Notes: generated by a model from the sequence alone, not told the origin. Shown: positions 35,786 through 46,042, counted from the stretch's first letter. The stretch is DNA of 64,000 nt from Micromonospora tulbaghiae (GCF_900091605.1 NZ_FMCQ01000011.1:1-64000), one strand, 5' to 3'. A program made the numbers and translations.

Positions 35786-35821
35786 AAAGGCCGCCGGCCC
35801 CGGGAGGGGGCGGCGGCCTTT
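35786..35821. terminator. Bidirectional terminator between GT4 and gltA
   Basis: An 11-base perfect stem AAAGGCCGCCG (35786-35796) and CGGCGGCCTTT (35811-35821) encloses a GC-rich loop. Flanking A and T tracts give it a rho-independent look on either strand. It is 13 bases from the gltA stop. Confidence 0.8.
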
Positions 35822-35834
35822 CGCCGGGGTTGGG

Positions 35835-37118
<1,284 letters not shown>

Positions 37119-37294
37119 CTGTTCCTCGCTTCGCCGGCAAGATCTTCGTTGAATTGCCTTCGCTTCTACCGTAATCACGGCGCGGAGAACACCGCTCGTC
37201 ATGGTTTGAGGGTGAGGTGTGCGTCACCTGTTTCCCGGCCAGCCGGTCCGGAAACCGGATGGGAGCGCGGCCATGGGCACGTTCGGGAGGTCGG

Positions 37295-39358
37295 TCACGA
37301 CAGCGTGAGCCGCCGCAGCGTCCCGTCGTCACCGACCCGGTAGAGGTCGAGCCGGTTGGCCCCGGCGGCGAACAGCCGGTCGTCGGCGAGCAGCGCCGCG
37401 AAGCGCCGTCCACCGACGTCCGGCGGCACGACGGGCACCACCGCGCCGACCGTCCCGTTGACCGCCACGGCGAGCCGGGTGCCGTCGGGCACGTCGTCCG
37501 GCACGGTGCCCCAGACCAGCGCCGGCAGTCCGCCGCCGGCCGGGTCGACCGCGTCGAACGCGTCCCGGTTCGCCACCATGGCCGACCCGCCTGCCGGCAC
37601 GTCACCCACCCGGGTGCCGACGAGCGGGTCGACCGGAACCGGCGAAAGTGGGGCGGGCACGCCGCCGGTGACGGTGACCGGCTGGCCGGGGCGGTCGTAG
37701 AAGCGTTTGTCCGCCCGCTCGCGCGGCGCCGCCTTCGCCGACCGGCCGTCCATCCGCCAGGGCACCTTCATGTGCGTCTCGTCGGCGATCGTGGGCAGCA
37801 GGTCGACGTGCTCCCAGTTGCGGTCGTCCACCCGTCCGGCGCGCTGGCCGGGCTCCTTGACGAACATTGGCACCCAGGCCACCTCGTTCGCGGCGTGGTC
37901 GATGGCGTCCATCCCCCGGCCCTGCCAGTCGCGGCGGAAGCTCACCCCGTGGTCGGCGGTGACCACCACCAGCGCCTTGTCGTAGAGGCCGGTGGCGCGC
38001 AGCGTCCGCAGCGTCTCGCCGATCAGCCGGTCGGTGTAGCCGAGCTGGGCCAGGTGCCGGGCGCGGGCCAGGTCGACCCAGCCGGGCCCGTCGTTCGGCA
38101 GGTCCTCGGGCGCGGCGTAGTGCGCCCCGGACGGCAGGTACGCCCACGGCGAGTGCGGCATCAGCAGGTGCAGGAAGTGCAGCGTGGGCCGGGGGTCGGG
38201 GCGCAGCCCGGCCAGGAACGAGGTGAACCGGGCCGGCTGGTTGTCGTCCAGGGTGTCCCAGCGGAACTTCGGGTCGGCCGGCACCGGCTCGGCGGCGTCC
38301 AGGCCCGCTTCGGCGGCGGTCCGCTCGCGGTAGGAGTCCTCCGGGTCGACGCGGCTGTCCACCGGCGCGGCGATCCGGCCCATCAGCTTGCCGCTCTCCC
38401 GGACCAGCACGCCGAGTCCCTGTTCCGGTGTGGTTGCCTGCTCGCAGCGGCTCGGCGGGCAGAGCCGGGTGATGCTCTCCTCGGCCTTGATCCGGTAGAG
38501 GCCGCCGAGCGCGGTGAACAGGTTGTCCGGGTACTGCGAGTAGTGCGGCGCCGCCCCCCGCTCCGGGTAGCGCCCGGTGAGCATCGCGGGCAGCGCGTAG
38601 GGCGTCCAGCCGCTCACGCCGGTGGCGTTGCGGTACCACGTCGACCCGCCGGCCAGCGCCGCGAAGTTCGGATAGCGCTCGGCGTCGATCCGGCCGTCCG
38701 GGCCGAGCAGGGACACCAGCGGCAACTCGTCCAGCACGATCATGACCACCGGCGGGTGCGCGCCCGCGCCGGCCACACCGGCCGCGCCGCCCTCGCCGCG
38801 CGGCAGCACCACCGCCGAGGCCGGCGAGGCGAACAGGAACAACCCGACGAACACCAGCGGCCCGGCGGCCGCCACCCGCAGCACCCGCCGGGGCGCCCGC
38901 CACCGCCGGTGCGCGGCCGCTCCGGCGGCTCCGGCCACACCGGCGACGACAAGCAGGGGTACGCCCCGAAGCGGCGTGGCGTGCCGGCCGACCTGGACCG
39001 CCAGCGCGGCGAGCAGCAGGCCCACGATCGCGGTGTGCACGGCGGCCCGGGTGAGGCGTCCGGCGGGCAGCGTGAGCGCGCCGAGCAGCGCAACCGCGCC
39101 CAGTAGCGCGAACAGCGCTGTCGGCGCGAGCGCGATCAGGGCGACCAGGAGCAGCACGTCGACCCGGGAGGCGCGGTGGAACAGGAAGAAGTCGGGGCTG
39201 CGGCCGAGCACGTCGAGCAGCGGCTGGGTGACCACCAGCCCGACCAGCGCGGCGACCTCGGCCAGCCGGGACGCCTCGGCCCGCCACCAGGGCCGGCTCT
39301 CCCGGCGGTCCGGGCGGGCCGCGTGGTCCCGGGGTGGTGCGAGGGTGTCCTCAGCCAC
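37295..39358 (-). CDS. Membrane-anchored sulfatase/alkaline-phosphatase-superfamily enzyme
   Basis: A 687-residue protein with about five N-terminal spans (about 35-190) and an extracytoplasmic alkaline-phosphatase-fold domain. Metal-binding elements are MIVLDELPL near 207, MPHSPWAYL and VVTADHGVSF; the nucleophile is probably the Thr in SGWTPYALPAMLTG, not the Cys/Ser-x-Pro-x-Arg of true sulfatases. This arrangement resembles phosphoglycerol or phosphoethanolamine transferases acting on envelope glycans. It is the last gene of a three-gene operon, overlapping the methyltransferase by eight bases. Confidence 0.85.
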   Translation of the reverse strand: MAEDTLAPPRDHAARPDRRESRPWWRAEASRLAEVAALVGLVVTQPLLDVLGRSPDFFLFHRASRVDVLLLVALIALAPTALFALLGAVALLGALTLPAGRLTRAAVHTAIVGLLLAALAVQVGRHATPLRGVPLLVVAGVAGAAGAAAHRRWRAPRRVLRVAAAGPLVFVGLFLFASPASAVVLPRGEGGAAGVAGAGAHPPVVMIVLDELPLVSLLGPDGRIDAERYPNFAALAGGSTWYRNATGVSGWTPYALPAMLTGRYPERGAAPHYSQYPDNLFTALGGLYRIKAEESITRLCPPSRCEQATTPEQGLGVLVRESGKLMGRIAAPVDSRVDPEDSYRERTAAEAGLDAAEPVPADPKFRWDTLDDNQPARFTSFLAGLRPDPRPTLHFLHLLMPHSPWAYLPSGAHYAAPEDLPNDGPGWVDLARARHLAQLGYTDRLIGETLRTLRATGLYDKALVVVTADHGVSFRRDWQGRGMDAIDHAANEVAWVPMFVKEPGQRAGRVDDRNWEHVDLLPTIADETHMKVPWRMDGRSAKAAPRERADKRFYDRPGQPVTVTGGVPAPLSPVPVDPLVGTRVGDVPAGGSAMVANRDAFDAVDPAGGGLPALVWGTVPDDVPDGTRLAVAVNGTVGAVVPVVPPDVGGRRFAALLADDRLFAAGANRLDLYRVGDDGTLRRLTLS

Positions 39359-40766
39359 CCACCACCACCTGGTAGAGCGTGCGGGTGCCGGACGGCAGCT
39401 CGGTCCGGGCGACCACCCGGCCCCGGCGGGCCAGCAGCGCCTCGAAGGCGTCCCGCCGGTAGTCCGGGAACAGGCCGTCCGGCCTGTTCGCCAGCAGCCG
39501 GCGGGCCATCGGGTCGTCCGGGTGGACGAACTCCACCACCAGGCTGCCGCCGGTGGCGGTGAGCGCGGTGAGCTGGTCGAGCACCTCGGGCAGCGGCACG
39601 TTGCGCCCGATCGCCAGGTGGTGCACCACGGCCAGGGCGAGGACGGTGTCGGCGCGGGCCCGGTCGGCGAACGCGGCCCGTTCGACGCCGCGCCAGCCGC
39701 CGCCGGGTGACGGGTCGGCCAGGTCCATCACCAGCGGCAGGATCCGTGTCTCGCCCTCGTCGCGCAGCGCGCGGTAGAGCGTGTCGACCACCGCCGGGTC
39801 CTGCTCGACGGCGACGACGTGCGCGGCGTGCCGGGCGGCGATGCGGGCGTACCGGCCGTCGTTGGCGCCCAGGTCCAGCGCCGAACCGGGCCCGGTGGCG
39901 GCCACCGCCCGGTCGACGAACTCCTCCTTGGCCTGCCGGTCCGGCACCGAGTACGCGCAGGTGCGCTGGTAGTCCGACCAGTGGCTGTCGCCGGGCCGGT
40001 GGTCGAGCCGGCGGACCAGCTTCGCCAGTCCGCGTACCGTGGCCAGCGCCAGCTCGCGGGAGAACCCGGCGGCGCGCAGCTGGGCGCGGACGTCGGTGGT
40101 GCTCGCGGCGGAGTTGCGGGCCTGCATGGCGCCGTGCAGGTGCACGTGGGTGGGCACGCCGGCCCGCCAGCGCCGGGCGCCGCCGAACAGCCGCCGCATC
40201 TGGTCCGGCTCGACGCCGTCGACGCGGGCGCGCAGGAACGGCTGGAAGTCCAGCCCGAGGTGGGTCTGGATCAGCAGCGGGTAGAGCAGCGTCTGGCAGA
40301 ACTGCCGGTAGCCGGCCCAGGGTTCGCCGTCGCGCAGCGCCTCGAACGAGCCGACGTCGATGAAGACGGGCCGGGCGCCGCGCCACTGCACGTTGTAGGC
40401 CGAGCCGTCCTTGGTGGTGAAGCCGGCCTCCAGGGCGGCCCGCAGCACGTCCAGGTGCAGCAGCGCCGCGTCGCGCAGCATCGCGGACGACCACTCGTAG
40501 GGGTGCGAGACGAACGGGATCCGCTCGTGCCGCAGCACCGCCGTCCAGGGCGCGTCGACCGGGGTCGGGGTCAGCTCCTCGGTGCCGACGATCTGCCCCC
40601 GGGCAGTGGCCTGCCGGAAGAAGTCGGTGACCGACAGCGCCCGCCAGTCCCGGGCGGAGCGCTCGTCGAGCCCGCGCAGCACCTCCTCGCCCCGGTGGAA
40701 CACCCGGTTGCCGGGGTCGCGGAAGGAGCCGGGTTCGACGCGTACGCCGGTGTCGGGGATCGTCAC
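39351..40766 (-). CDS. Class I SAM-dependent methyltransferase, two-domain
   Basis: A 471-residue protein. The C-terminal half (about 290-471) is a Rossmann methyltransferase with motif I ALDLGANDGRYARIAARH, acidic loop VVAVEQDP and ALAVVHHLAIG. The N-terminal half (FRDPGNRVFHRGEEVLRGLDER; GSAYNVQWRGARPVFIDVGSFE) has an RLK-like or substrate-binding character and is shared by a conserved actinobacterial subgroup. GTG start with the preceding small gene's stop overlapping as GTGA. Methyl acceptor unknown; a glycan or lipid is possible given the operon partner. Confidence 0.85.
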   Translation of the reverse strand: MTIPDTGVRVEPGSFRDPGNRVFHRGEEVLRGLDERSARDWRALSVTDFFRQATARGQIVGTEELTPTPVDAPWTAVLRHERIPFVSHPYEWSSAMLRDAALLHLDVLRAALEAGFTTKDGSAYNVQWRGARPVFIDVGSFEALRDGEPWAGYRQFCQTLLYPLLIQTHLGLDFQPFLRARVDGVEPDQMRRLFGGARRWRAGVPTHVHLHGAMQARNSAASTTDVRAQLRAAGFSRELALATVRGLAKLVRRLDHRPGDSHWSDYQRTCAYSVPDRQAKEEFVDRAVAATGPGSALDLGANDGRYARIAARHAAHVVAVEQDPAVVDTLYRALRDEGETRILPLVMDLADPSPGGGWRGVERAAFADRARADTVLALAVVHHLAIGRNVPLPEVLDQLTALTATGGSLVVEFVHPDDPMARRLLANRPDGLFPDYRRDAFEALLARRGRVVARTELPSGTRTLYQVVVGG

Positions 40767-40921
40767 GCCGCCGGGCCCTGGTCGGTGGGCTGACGGCGGA
40801 ACCGGGACACCAGGCGGCGCCAGTAGAGCTTGGCGGCCACGGCCACCCCGGCCACCCCGCCGACCACCGCCTGCACGATGAGACTGCCGGATCCCGCGTC
40901 CAGGTAGGCCAGATGCGTCAC
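40763..40921 (-). CDS. 52-residue small membrane protein
   Basis: A short GTG-started gene: the product starts with THLAYLDAGSGSLIVQAVVG, continues as a single glycine/alanine/valine-rich span (about 13-32), then a basic cytosolic segment KLYWRRLVSRFRRQ. It overlaps the methyltransferase start by four bases (GTGA), and GGGAAGGA lies upstream, so translation is well supported. LAYLDAGSGS-type small proteins commonly precede these methyltransferase and phosphatase-superfamily genes in actinobacteria; the role is unknown, perhaps membrane recruitment. Confidence 0.75.
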   Translation of the reverse strand: MTHLAYLDAGSGSLIVQAVVGGVAGVAVAAKLYWRRLVSRFRRQPTDQGPAA

Positions 40922-41102
40922 GGCTGCTTTTCCTTCCCTCGCCGGTCATCGGAGCATGCCCGGAATGCGAGCTTTGCTGCTCGAAGCCGGACTTGTCCCT
41001 CACCGTAACGTCTCGGCCACCGGGTACGCGGCCACACCGGCCACTCGTCCCCCGTCCGATCCGTTCAAGACGGGCCGGGGCGGTCACGCCTACGGTGGCC
41101 GC

Positions 41103-41504
41103 ATGACACCGCAGTTCGATCTGGTCGGGACCGTGGTCACCGACATGGCCCGCACGCTCGACTTCTACCGGCGGCTGGGGCTGCCGATCCCGGCCGGCGC
41201 CGAGACCGAAGGGCACGTCGAGGTCACCCTGCCGAACGGCGTACGGCTGGCCTGGGACACGGTCGAGGTGATCCGCAGTTTTCATCCCGAGTTCGACCCG
41301 TCCGGCGGCAACAACCGGATGAGCCTGGCCTTCCGGTGCGCCGACCCGGCCGAGGTGGACCGCTGGTACGCCGAGCTGACCGGCGCCGGACACCACGGCG
41401 AGATGCCGCCGTGGGACGCGTTCTGGGGCCAGCGGTACGCGGTCCTGCACGACCCGGACGGCAACGGCGTGGACCTGTTCGCCCCGCTGCCCGCGGCCGA
41501 GTAG
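41103..41504 (+). CDS. VOC/glyoxalase-family protein
   Basis: A 133-residue protein with two beta-alpha-beta-beta-beta modules: FDLVGTVVTDMARTLDFYRRLG at the start and YAVLHDPDGNGVDLFAP near the end. It is a compact vicinal-oxygen-chelate fold as in glyoxalase I, bleomycin resistance proteins and dioxygenases. Function cannot be assigned. It converges with the AraC-type gene. Confidence 0.85.
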   Translation: MTPQFDLVGTVVTDMARTLDFYRRLGLPIPAGAETEGHVEVTLPNGVRLAWDTVEVIRSFHPEFDPSGGNNRMSLAFRCADPAEVDRWYAELTGAGHHGEMPPWDAFWGQRYAVLHDPDGNGVDLFAPLPAAE

Positions 41505-41538
41505 ACGCGAGCCGGCTCGCGGGCGGCTTCCGGACCGG

Positions 41539-42303
41539 TCAGCTCGCCTGCGGGCGGCTCCGGGCCGGGGCGAGCAGCCGGGTCGGCGGCACTCCGGCCA
41601 GCTCCCGCACCTCGCGGGTCAGGTGGGCCTGGTCGGCGTACCCGCTGCGCACCGCCACCTCGGCGAGCGGCGCACCGGTGCGGGCCAGGTCCAGCGCGCG
41701 GCGCATCCGCAGGATGCGGGCCAGCGTCTTCGGGCCGTACCCGAACAGGGCCCGGCTGCGCCGGTGCAGGGCACGCTCGCCGAGGCCGACCTCGGCGGCG
41801 GTCGCGGCGACCGTGGCCCCGGCGGCCAGGCGGGCGGCGACCCGCGCGCCGACCGGGTCGGGGCCGCCGGCCGCGCGCAGCCGGTCGCGGGCGACCCGGG
41901 TGAGCACCGAGGCGGCGGCGGGGGCGTCGGCAGCGCTGACGGCGTCGGGTCCGTCGTTGCGGATCGGCGCGGCCAGCGCCGTCTCGACCCGCTCGGTCAC
42001 CTCGGCGGCGGCGCGGCCCCACAGGTCGGCCAGCGGTACGCGGCGGTCCCGCAGCTCCTCGGCCGGCACCCCGAACACGGCCGGGCCGGTCCCCGGCGGC
42101 AGGCGCAGCCCGACCCACCGGTCCCCCGGCGCGGACCGCGACAGGTGCGCGGTGCGGTCCGGGCCGGCGACCAGCAGCCCGGACCGGCTGGACCAGAGCA
42201 GGTCCAGGCACCCGTCCGGCAGCACGCGCGTCTCGCCCCCACCGGAGACGCTGCTCCACAGCACCCCGCCGGGAATCCCCGCCACTGCCCACTCCCGGTA
42301 CAC
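41539..42303 (-). CDS. AraC-family transcriptional regulator
   Basis: A 254-residue regulator. The N-terminal sensor portion begins REWAVAGIPGGVLWSSV with a short DGCLDLLW motif of DUF6597-type domains. The C-terminal double HTH of about 100 residues contains VAATAAEVGLGERALHRRSRALFGYGPKTLARILRMRRALDLA and SGYADQAHLTREVRELAG; the second motif is the AraC signature. Target genes are unknown; the convergent VOC gene is the nearest candidate. Confidence 0.85.
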   Translation of the reverse strand: MYREWAVAGIPGGVLWSSVSGGGETRVLPDGCLDLLWSSRSGLLVAGPDRTAHLSRSAPGDRWVGLRLPPGTGPAVFGVPAEELRDRRVPLADLWGRAAAEVTERVETALAAPIRNDGPDAVSAADAPAAASVLTRVARDRLRAAGGPDPVGARVAARLAAGATVAATAAEVGLGERALHRRSRALFGYGPKTLARILRMRRALDLARTGAPLAEVAVRSGYADQAHLTREVRELAGVPPTRLLAPARSRPQAS

Positions 42304-42322
42304 ACCCCAACCCTGCCACCTC

Positions 42323-42390
42323 CCCGTCGATCATGAAGTTGACGGCACCGGCGCCCGGCGTGTCGCGCCGCCAACCTCATGATCGACGGG
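42323..42390. repeat. Inverted-repeat element, second type
   Basis: Arms of 24 bases at 42323-42346 and 42367-42390 match at 22 of 24 positions; the core is CGATCATGA with its complement. The span is 56 bases between GATC motifs, shorter than copies A-C. It lies between the AraC gene start and the end of the GT2-GtrA gene and may act as terminator for the latter. Confidence 0.75.
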
Positions 42391-42412
42391 ATGTTCCGGG
42401 GGGGTGGGAGGG

Positions 42413-43636
42413 TCAGGGGCGGTGGTGCATGGCCAGGCGGAGAAGGAGGAAGCGCAGGGCCGCGGCGGCCAGGTTGGCGGCCACCAGGACGGTCAGCTCC
42501 CAGCCTCGACTCGGGGGTGTGGTGGCGTGCAGCACGGCCAGGGAGCCGCTGGTCAGGGCCAGGCCGAGCGCGAACGCCAGCAGCCCCTGGAGGTGGTGGC
42601 GGCCGGCGTGCCGGCGGCCGGTCACCCCGAACGTGAGCCGCCGGTTGGCCGCCGTGTTGGCCACCGCGGTGAGCAGCAGCGCCAGCAGGTTCGCCGGCTG
42701 CGCCCCGAGCGGGCCGCGGGCCAGCAGGAACAACAGCAGGTACGCGAGTGTGCTCGCCACGCCCACCGCGGCGAACCGGGCGAGCTGCCGCGGCAACCCG
42801 GCCGGCACCTGCGCCGGGGGTGCCGGCAGCGGTCCGCGCCCGAGCTGGGCGCGCAACCGCGCCAGTGGCAGCGCCCCGGTGACCAGCGCCCGGCCCAGCC
42901 GGCCGATGCCGCGCAGGTCGGCGAGCGCGGTGGCGACGATGTCGACGCGGCTGTCCGGGTCGTCCACCCAGTCCACCGGCACCTCGTGGATGCGCAGCCC
43001 GGCCCGCTGCGCCAGGACCAGCAGCTCGGTGTCGAAGAACCAGCCGGTGTCGCGTACCAGCGGCAGCAGCTCGGCCGCCACGTCGGCGCGGATCGCCTTG
43101 AACCCGCACTGCGCGTCGGAGAAACGCGCCGCGAGCGCGCCGCGCAGCAGCAGGTTGTAGCCCCGCGAGATGACCTCCCGCTTGGCGCCCCGGACCACCC
43201 GGCTGGTCCGGGCCAGCCGGGTGCCGATGGCCAGGTCCGAGTGCCCGGAGATGAGCGGCGCGACCAGCGGCAGCAGCGCGGCCAGGTCGGTGGACAGGTC
43301 CACGTCCATGTACGCGAGCACCGGCGCCGGCGAGGCCGACCACGCGGCGCGCAGCGCTCGCCCGCGTCCCTTCTCGTCCAGGCGCAGCACCCCCACCTCG
43401 GGCAGCTCGTCGGCGAGCGCCCGCGCCACCGCCGGCGTGCCGTCCACGCTGGCGTTGTCGGCCACCGTGATCCGGAACGGGTACGGGAAGTGCGCGGTCA
43501 GGTGCGCGTGCAGCCGCCGGACGCAGGGCCCGAGGTCGACCTCCTCGTTGTAGACCGGGACCACCACGTCGAGGACCGCGCTGCCGGCGGCGGGCCGGGC
43601 CTGCACGGCGGCCCGGGGCGCGTACGTGCCGGTCAT
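42413..43636 (-). CDS. GT2-GtrA fusion: dolichyl-phosphate-sugar synthase-like with flippase-type domain
   Basis: A 407-residue fusion. Residues 20-265 are a GT-A family 2 transferase of the polyprenyl-phosphate mannose/glucose synthase type (VVVPVYNEE at 25-33, LAYMDVDLSTDL with the DVD metal motif near 113, FKAIRADVAAELLP). Residues 275-400 are a four-span GtrA-like domain (FAAVGVASTLAYLLLFLLAR, LALLLTAVANTAANRRLTFG). It would load a sugar onto a polyprenyl phosphate and help move it across the membrane for the neighbouring GT39 enzyme. Starts three bases after the GT39 stop. Confidence 0.9.
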   Translation of the reverse strand: MTGTYAPRAAVQARPAAGSAVLDVVVPVYNEEVDLGPCVRRLHAHLTAHFPYPFRITVADNASVDGTPAVARALADELPEVGVLRLDEKGRGRALRAAWSASPAPVLAYMDVDLSTDLAALLPLVAPLISGHSDLAIGTRLARTSRVVRGAKREVISRGYNLLLRGALAARFSDAQCGFKAIRADVAAELLPLVRDTGWFFDTELLVLAQRAGLRIHEVPVDWVDDPDSRVDIVATALADLRGIGRLGRALVTGALPLARLRAQLGRGPLPAPPAQVPAGLPRQLARFAAVGVASTLAYLLLFLLARGPLGAQPANLLALLLTAVANTAANRRLTFGVTGRRHAGRHHLQGLLAFALGLALTSGSLAVLHATTPPSRGWELTVLVAANLAAAALRFLLLRLAMHHRP

Positions 43637-43639
43637 CGC

Positions 43640-45997
43640 TCAGCCCTGCTTTCCGCTGCTCAGGTCGTACACGGTCACGCCGTCGACGGTGGTCGCGGTG
43701 AAGTTCGCGGCGACCCACGCGGCGATCTCGGCCGAGGCGTTGCTGCCGCCGTTGGCCCGGAACCCGCCGCCGCCGAGGAAGTAGTGGATCCGCCCGTCGG
43801 CGACGTGCCGCTGGAACTGGGCGAGCGTCGGCGACGGGTCGCTGCCGTTGAAACCGCCGATCGGCATGACCGGCCGGCCGGTGGCCAGCTGGTAGCCGGA
43901 GGCGTTGTTCGAGCCGACCGTGGCGGCGACCCAGGTGTAGTCGTCGGCGTCGGCGGTGAGCAGCGCGGTCATCTCGGCGCTCGGCTCGCGGGCGTCGAGC
44001 AGCCCGCCCATGCTCCCGCCGCGCTGCCCCCGGCCCTCCTGCCAGGTGCCGCCGTCCTGGCCGGGGAAGCCGTCCTGACCCGGCGCGCCGCCCGGCACGG
44101 TGCCGCCGTCCTGGCCGGTGCCGCCGGGCGCGCCCGGAGCCGAACCACCAACAGGGAATCCGGGGAACCCACCGGCGTTCGCCCCGCCGTTCTGGCCGGT
44201 GCCGTTCGGGCCACCCGGGAAGCCCGGGAACTGCCCGCCGCCCGGACCACCGGGGAACTGTCCGTTCGCGCGACCGCCCGGCATCCGCCCGCCCGGTCCA
44301 CCGGGGCCGCCGAAGCCGCCCGCTCCGGCCGGCCCGGCGCTCGGGATCGAGCCGGAGTGCGGGGTGACAGCCGTCTGCATCGCGTACGCGGCCGGCCCGG
44401 CCAGCGCCACCGCGATCCCGGCGACGGACACCACCGGCACGACCCACCGCACAACCCGCCCGGCAAACCCGGCCCTGCGCCCCGCCGTCGCCCCCGCCTC
44501 GGAGTTGACCAAGGAGTTTGCGTCACCCTGAACGCCGCTTCCGGACACAAACTCCTTGATCACCGGGGCAGACGGGGAGGGCGGGACGGTCCGGTGGGTG
44601 AGGAACGCCGAGACGGCCAGGAGGGCGGCTGTGGTCAGGCCGAGGGCCAGCACCGTGGGGCGCAGCCAGGGGTGCCAGTCGGGGGTGCGGCCGAGGAGAT
44701 GCCAGGACCACCAGGCGGTGACCGCCAGCGTGCCGGCCAGGACCAGCGTGGCGGCGAACCGGCGCCACCGGACCGGCGCGGAGCGGGCCCGCCACAGCAG
44801 GGTGGTCCCGATGCCGACCAGCGCGCCGACCGCCGGGGCCAGGGCGACCGTGTAGTAGGCGTGGAAGATCCCGGACATGAAGCTGAAGATCAGGCCGGTG
44901 ACCAGCAGCCAGCCGCCCCACAGCAGCAGGCCGGCCCGGGTGCGGTCGGTACGCGGCGCCCGGCCGGCCAGCCACAGCCCCGCGACCAGCAGGATCAGCG
45001 CGGCCGGCAGCAGCCAGGAGATCTGCCCGCCGACCTCGGTGTCGAACATCCGCAGCAGCCCCGCCTGACCGGAGAACGGTCCGCCGCCGGGCCGTCCGCC
45101 ACCGCCGACGCTGCCCACCTCGTCGCCGGTGATGCGGCCCAGGCCGTTGTAGCCGAGCGTCAGCTCCAGGATGCTGTTGTTCTGCGAGCCGCCGATGTAG
45201 GGGCGGGCGCTCACCGGCATGAGCTCGACGATCGCCACCCACCAGCCGGCGGAGACGACCACGGCCAGCCCGGCGAGCAGGAGCCGGCGGATCCGCCGTC
45301 CGAGGCCGGTCGGCGCGGCCAGCAGGTAGACCCCGGCGAAGACCGGGATCACCAGGAACGCCTGGAGCATCTTGGTGAGGAAGCCGAAGCCGACGAGCAC
45401 GCCGGTCAGCGCGATCCACCGGGTGCTCCCCGTCTCGACCGCCCGCACCGTCGCGTACGCGGCGGCGACCAGCAGGAACACCAGCAGCGCGTCCGGGTTG
45501 TTGAACCGGAACATCAGCGTCGCCACCGGGGTGAGCGCGAGCACCGCGCCGGCGAGCAGTCCGGCGGCGGGGCCGTACCAGCGGCGGACGGTCGCGTACA
45601 GCACGCCGACCGAGGCGACGCCGAGCAGCGCCTGCGGCACCAGGATCGACCAGCCGCTCAGACCGAAGATCCGCACCGAGAGCGCCATCAGCCAGAGCGA
45701 CGCCGGAGTCTTGTCCACGGTGATCGAGTTGGCCGCGTCGGACGAGCCGTAGAGGAACGCCGTCCAGTTCTGCGAGCCGGCCTGCACGGCGGCCGAGTAG
45801 AACGCGTTGGCCCACCCGGAGGCGCCCAGTCCCCACAGGTAGAGCAGCGCGGTCACGACCAGCAGGCCGACCAGAGCGGGCCGGGCCCAGCGCGGATCGG
45901 GGCCGCTGCGGGTCTCCGGGGGTGCGGCCACGGGGGCCGGCTCGGCACCGGGTGGTGCGGCCGCGGGCGCGGTCGGCAGGCTCTCGGTTCTGTCCAT
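43640..45997 (-). CDS. GT39-type polyprenyl-sugar transferase with collagen-like Gly-rich segment
   Basis: A 785-residue membrane protein. About eleven spans occupy residues 35-470, with the luminal DKTPASLWLMALSVRIFGLSG segment and acidic residues typical of ArnT/PMT-type glycosyltransferases. Residues about 550-660 form a low-complexity Gly-Gly-Pro/Phe-Pro-Gly stretch unusual for this family. The last 120 residues are a soluble domain containing DDYTWVAATVGSNNASGYQLATGRPVMPIGGFNG and DGVTVYDLSSGKQG. It probably glycosylates an extracellular acceptor using the lipid-linked sugar made by the downstream GT2 protein. A dispersed repeat is embedded in the coding sequence (44506-44562). Confidence 0.88.
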   Translation of the reverse strand: MDRTESLPTAPAAAPPGAEPAPVAAPPETRSGPDPRWARPALVGLLVVTALLYLWGLGASGWANAFYSAAVQAGSQNWTAFLYGSSDAANSITVDKTPASLWLMALSVRIFGLSGWSILVPQALLGVASVGVLYATVRRWYGPAAGLLAGAVLALTPVATLMFRFNNPDALLVFLLVAAAYATVRAVETGSTRWIALTGVLVGFGFLTKMLQAFLVIPVFAGVYLLAAPTGLGRRIRRLLLAGLAVVVSAGWWVAIVELMPVSARPYIGGSQNNSILELTLGYNGLGRITGDEVGSVGGGGRPGGGPFSGQAGLLRMFDTEVGGQISWLLPAALILLVAGLWLAGRAPRTDRTRAGLLLWGGWLLVTGLIFSFMSGIFHAYYTVALAPAVGALVGIGTTLLWRARSAPVRWRRFAATLVLAGTLAVTAWWSWHLLGRTPDWHPWLRPTVLALGLTTAALLAVSAFLTHRTVPPSPSAPVIKEFVSGSGVQGDANSLVNSEAGATAGRRAGFAGRVVRWVVPVVSVAGIAVALAGPAAYAMQTAVTPHSGSIPSAGPAGAGGFGGPGGPGGRMPGGRANGQFPGGPGGGQFPGFPGGPNGTGQNGGANAGGFPGFPVGGSAPGAPGGTGQDGGTVPGGAPGQDGFPGQDGGTWQEGRGQRGGSMGGLLDAREPSAEMTALLTADADDYTWVAATVGSNNASGYQLATGRPVMPIGGFNGSDPSPTLAQFQRHVADGRIHYFLGGGGFRANGGSNASAEIAAWVAANFTATTVDGVTVYDLSSGKQG
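44506..44562. repeat. Inverted-repeat element, third type, inside the GT39 coding sequence
   Basis: A 20-base left arm including TGACCAAGGAGTTTGCGTC (44507-44525) pairs with GACACAAACTCCTTGATCA (44544-44562) at 17 of 19 positions. It falls in frame within the gene and encodes a linker (about residues 478-498) with codons TTT, TTG and GTT that are untypical of its GC-rich surroundings. The linker joins the membrane domain to the Gly-rich region. Confidence 0.6.
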
Positions 45998-46042
45998 GCC
46001 GGCAAGCCTCGGCGGGTCCGCTGGCCCGCTCCCATGAGCGGC

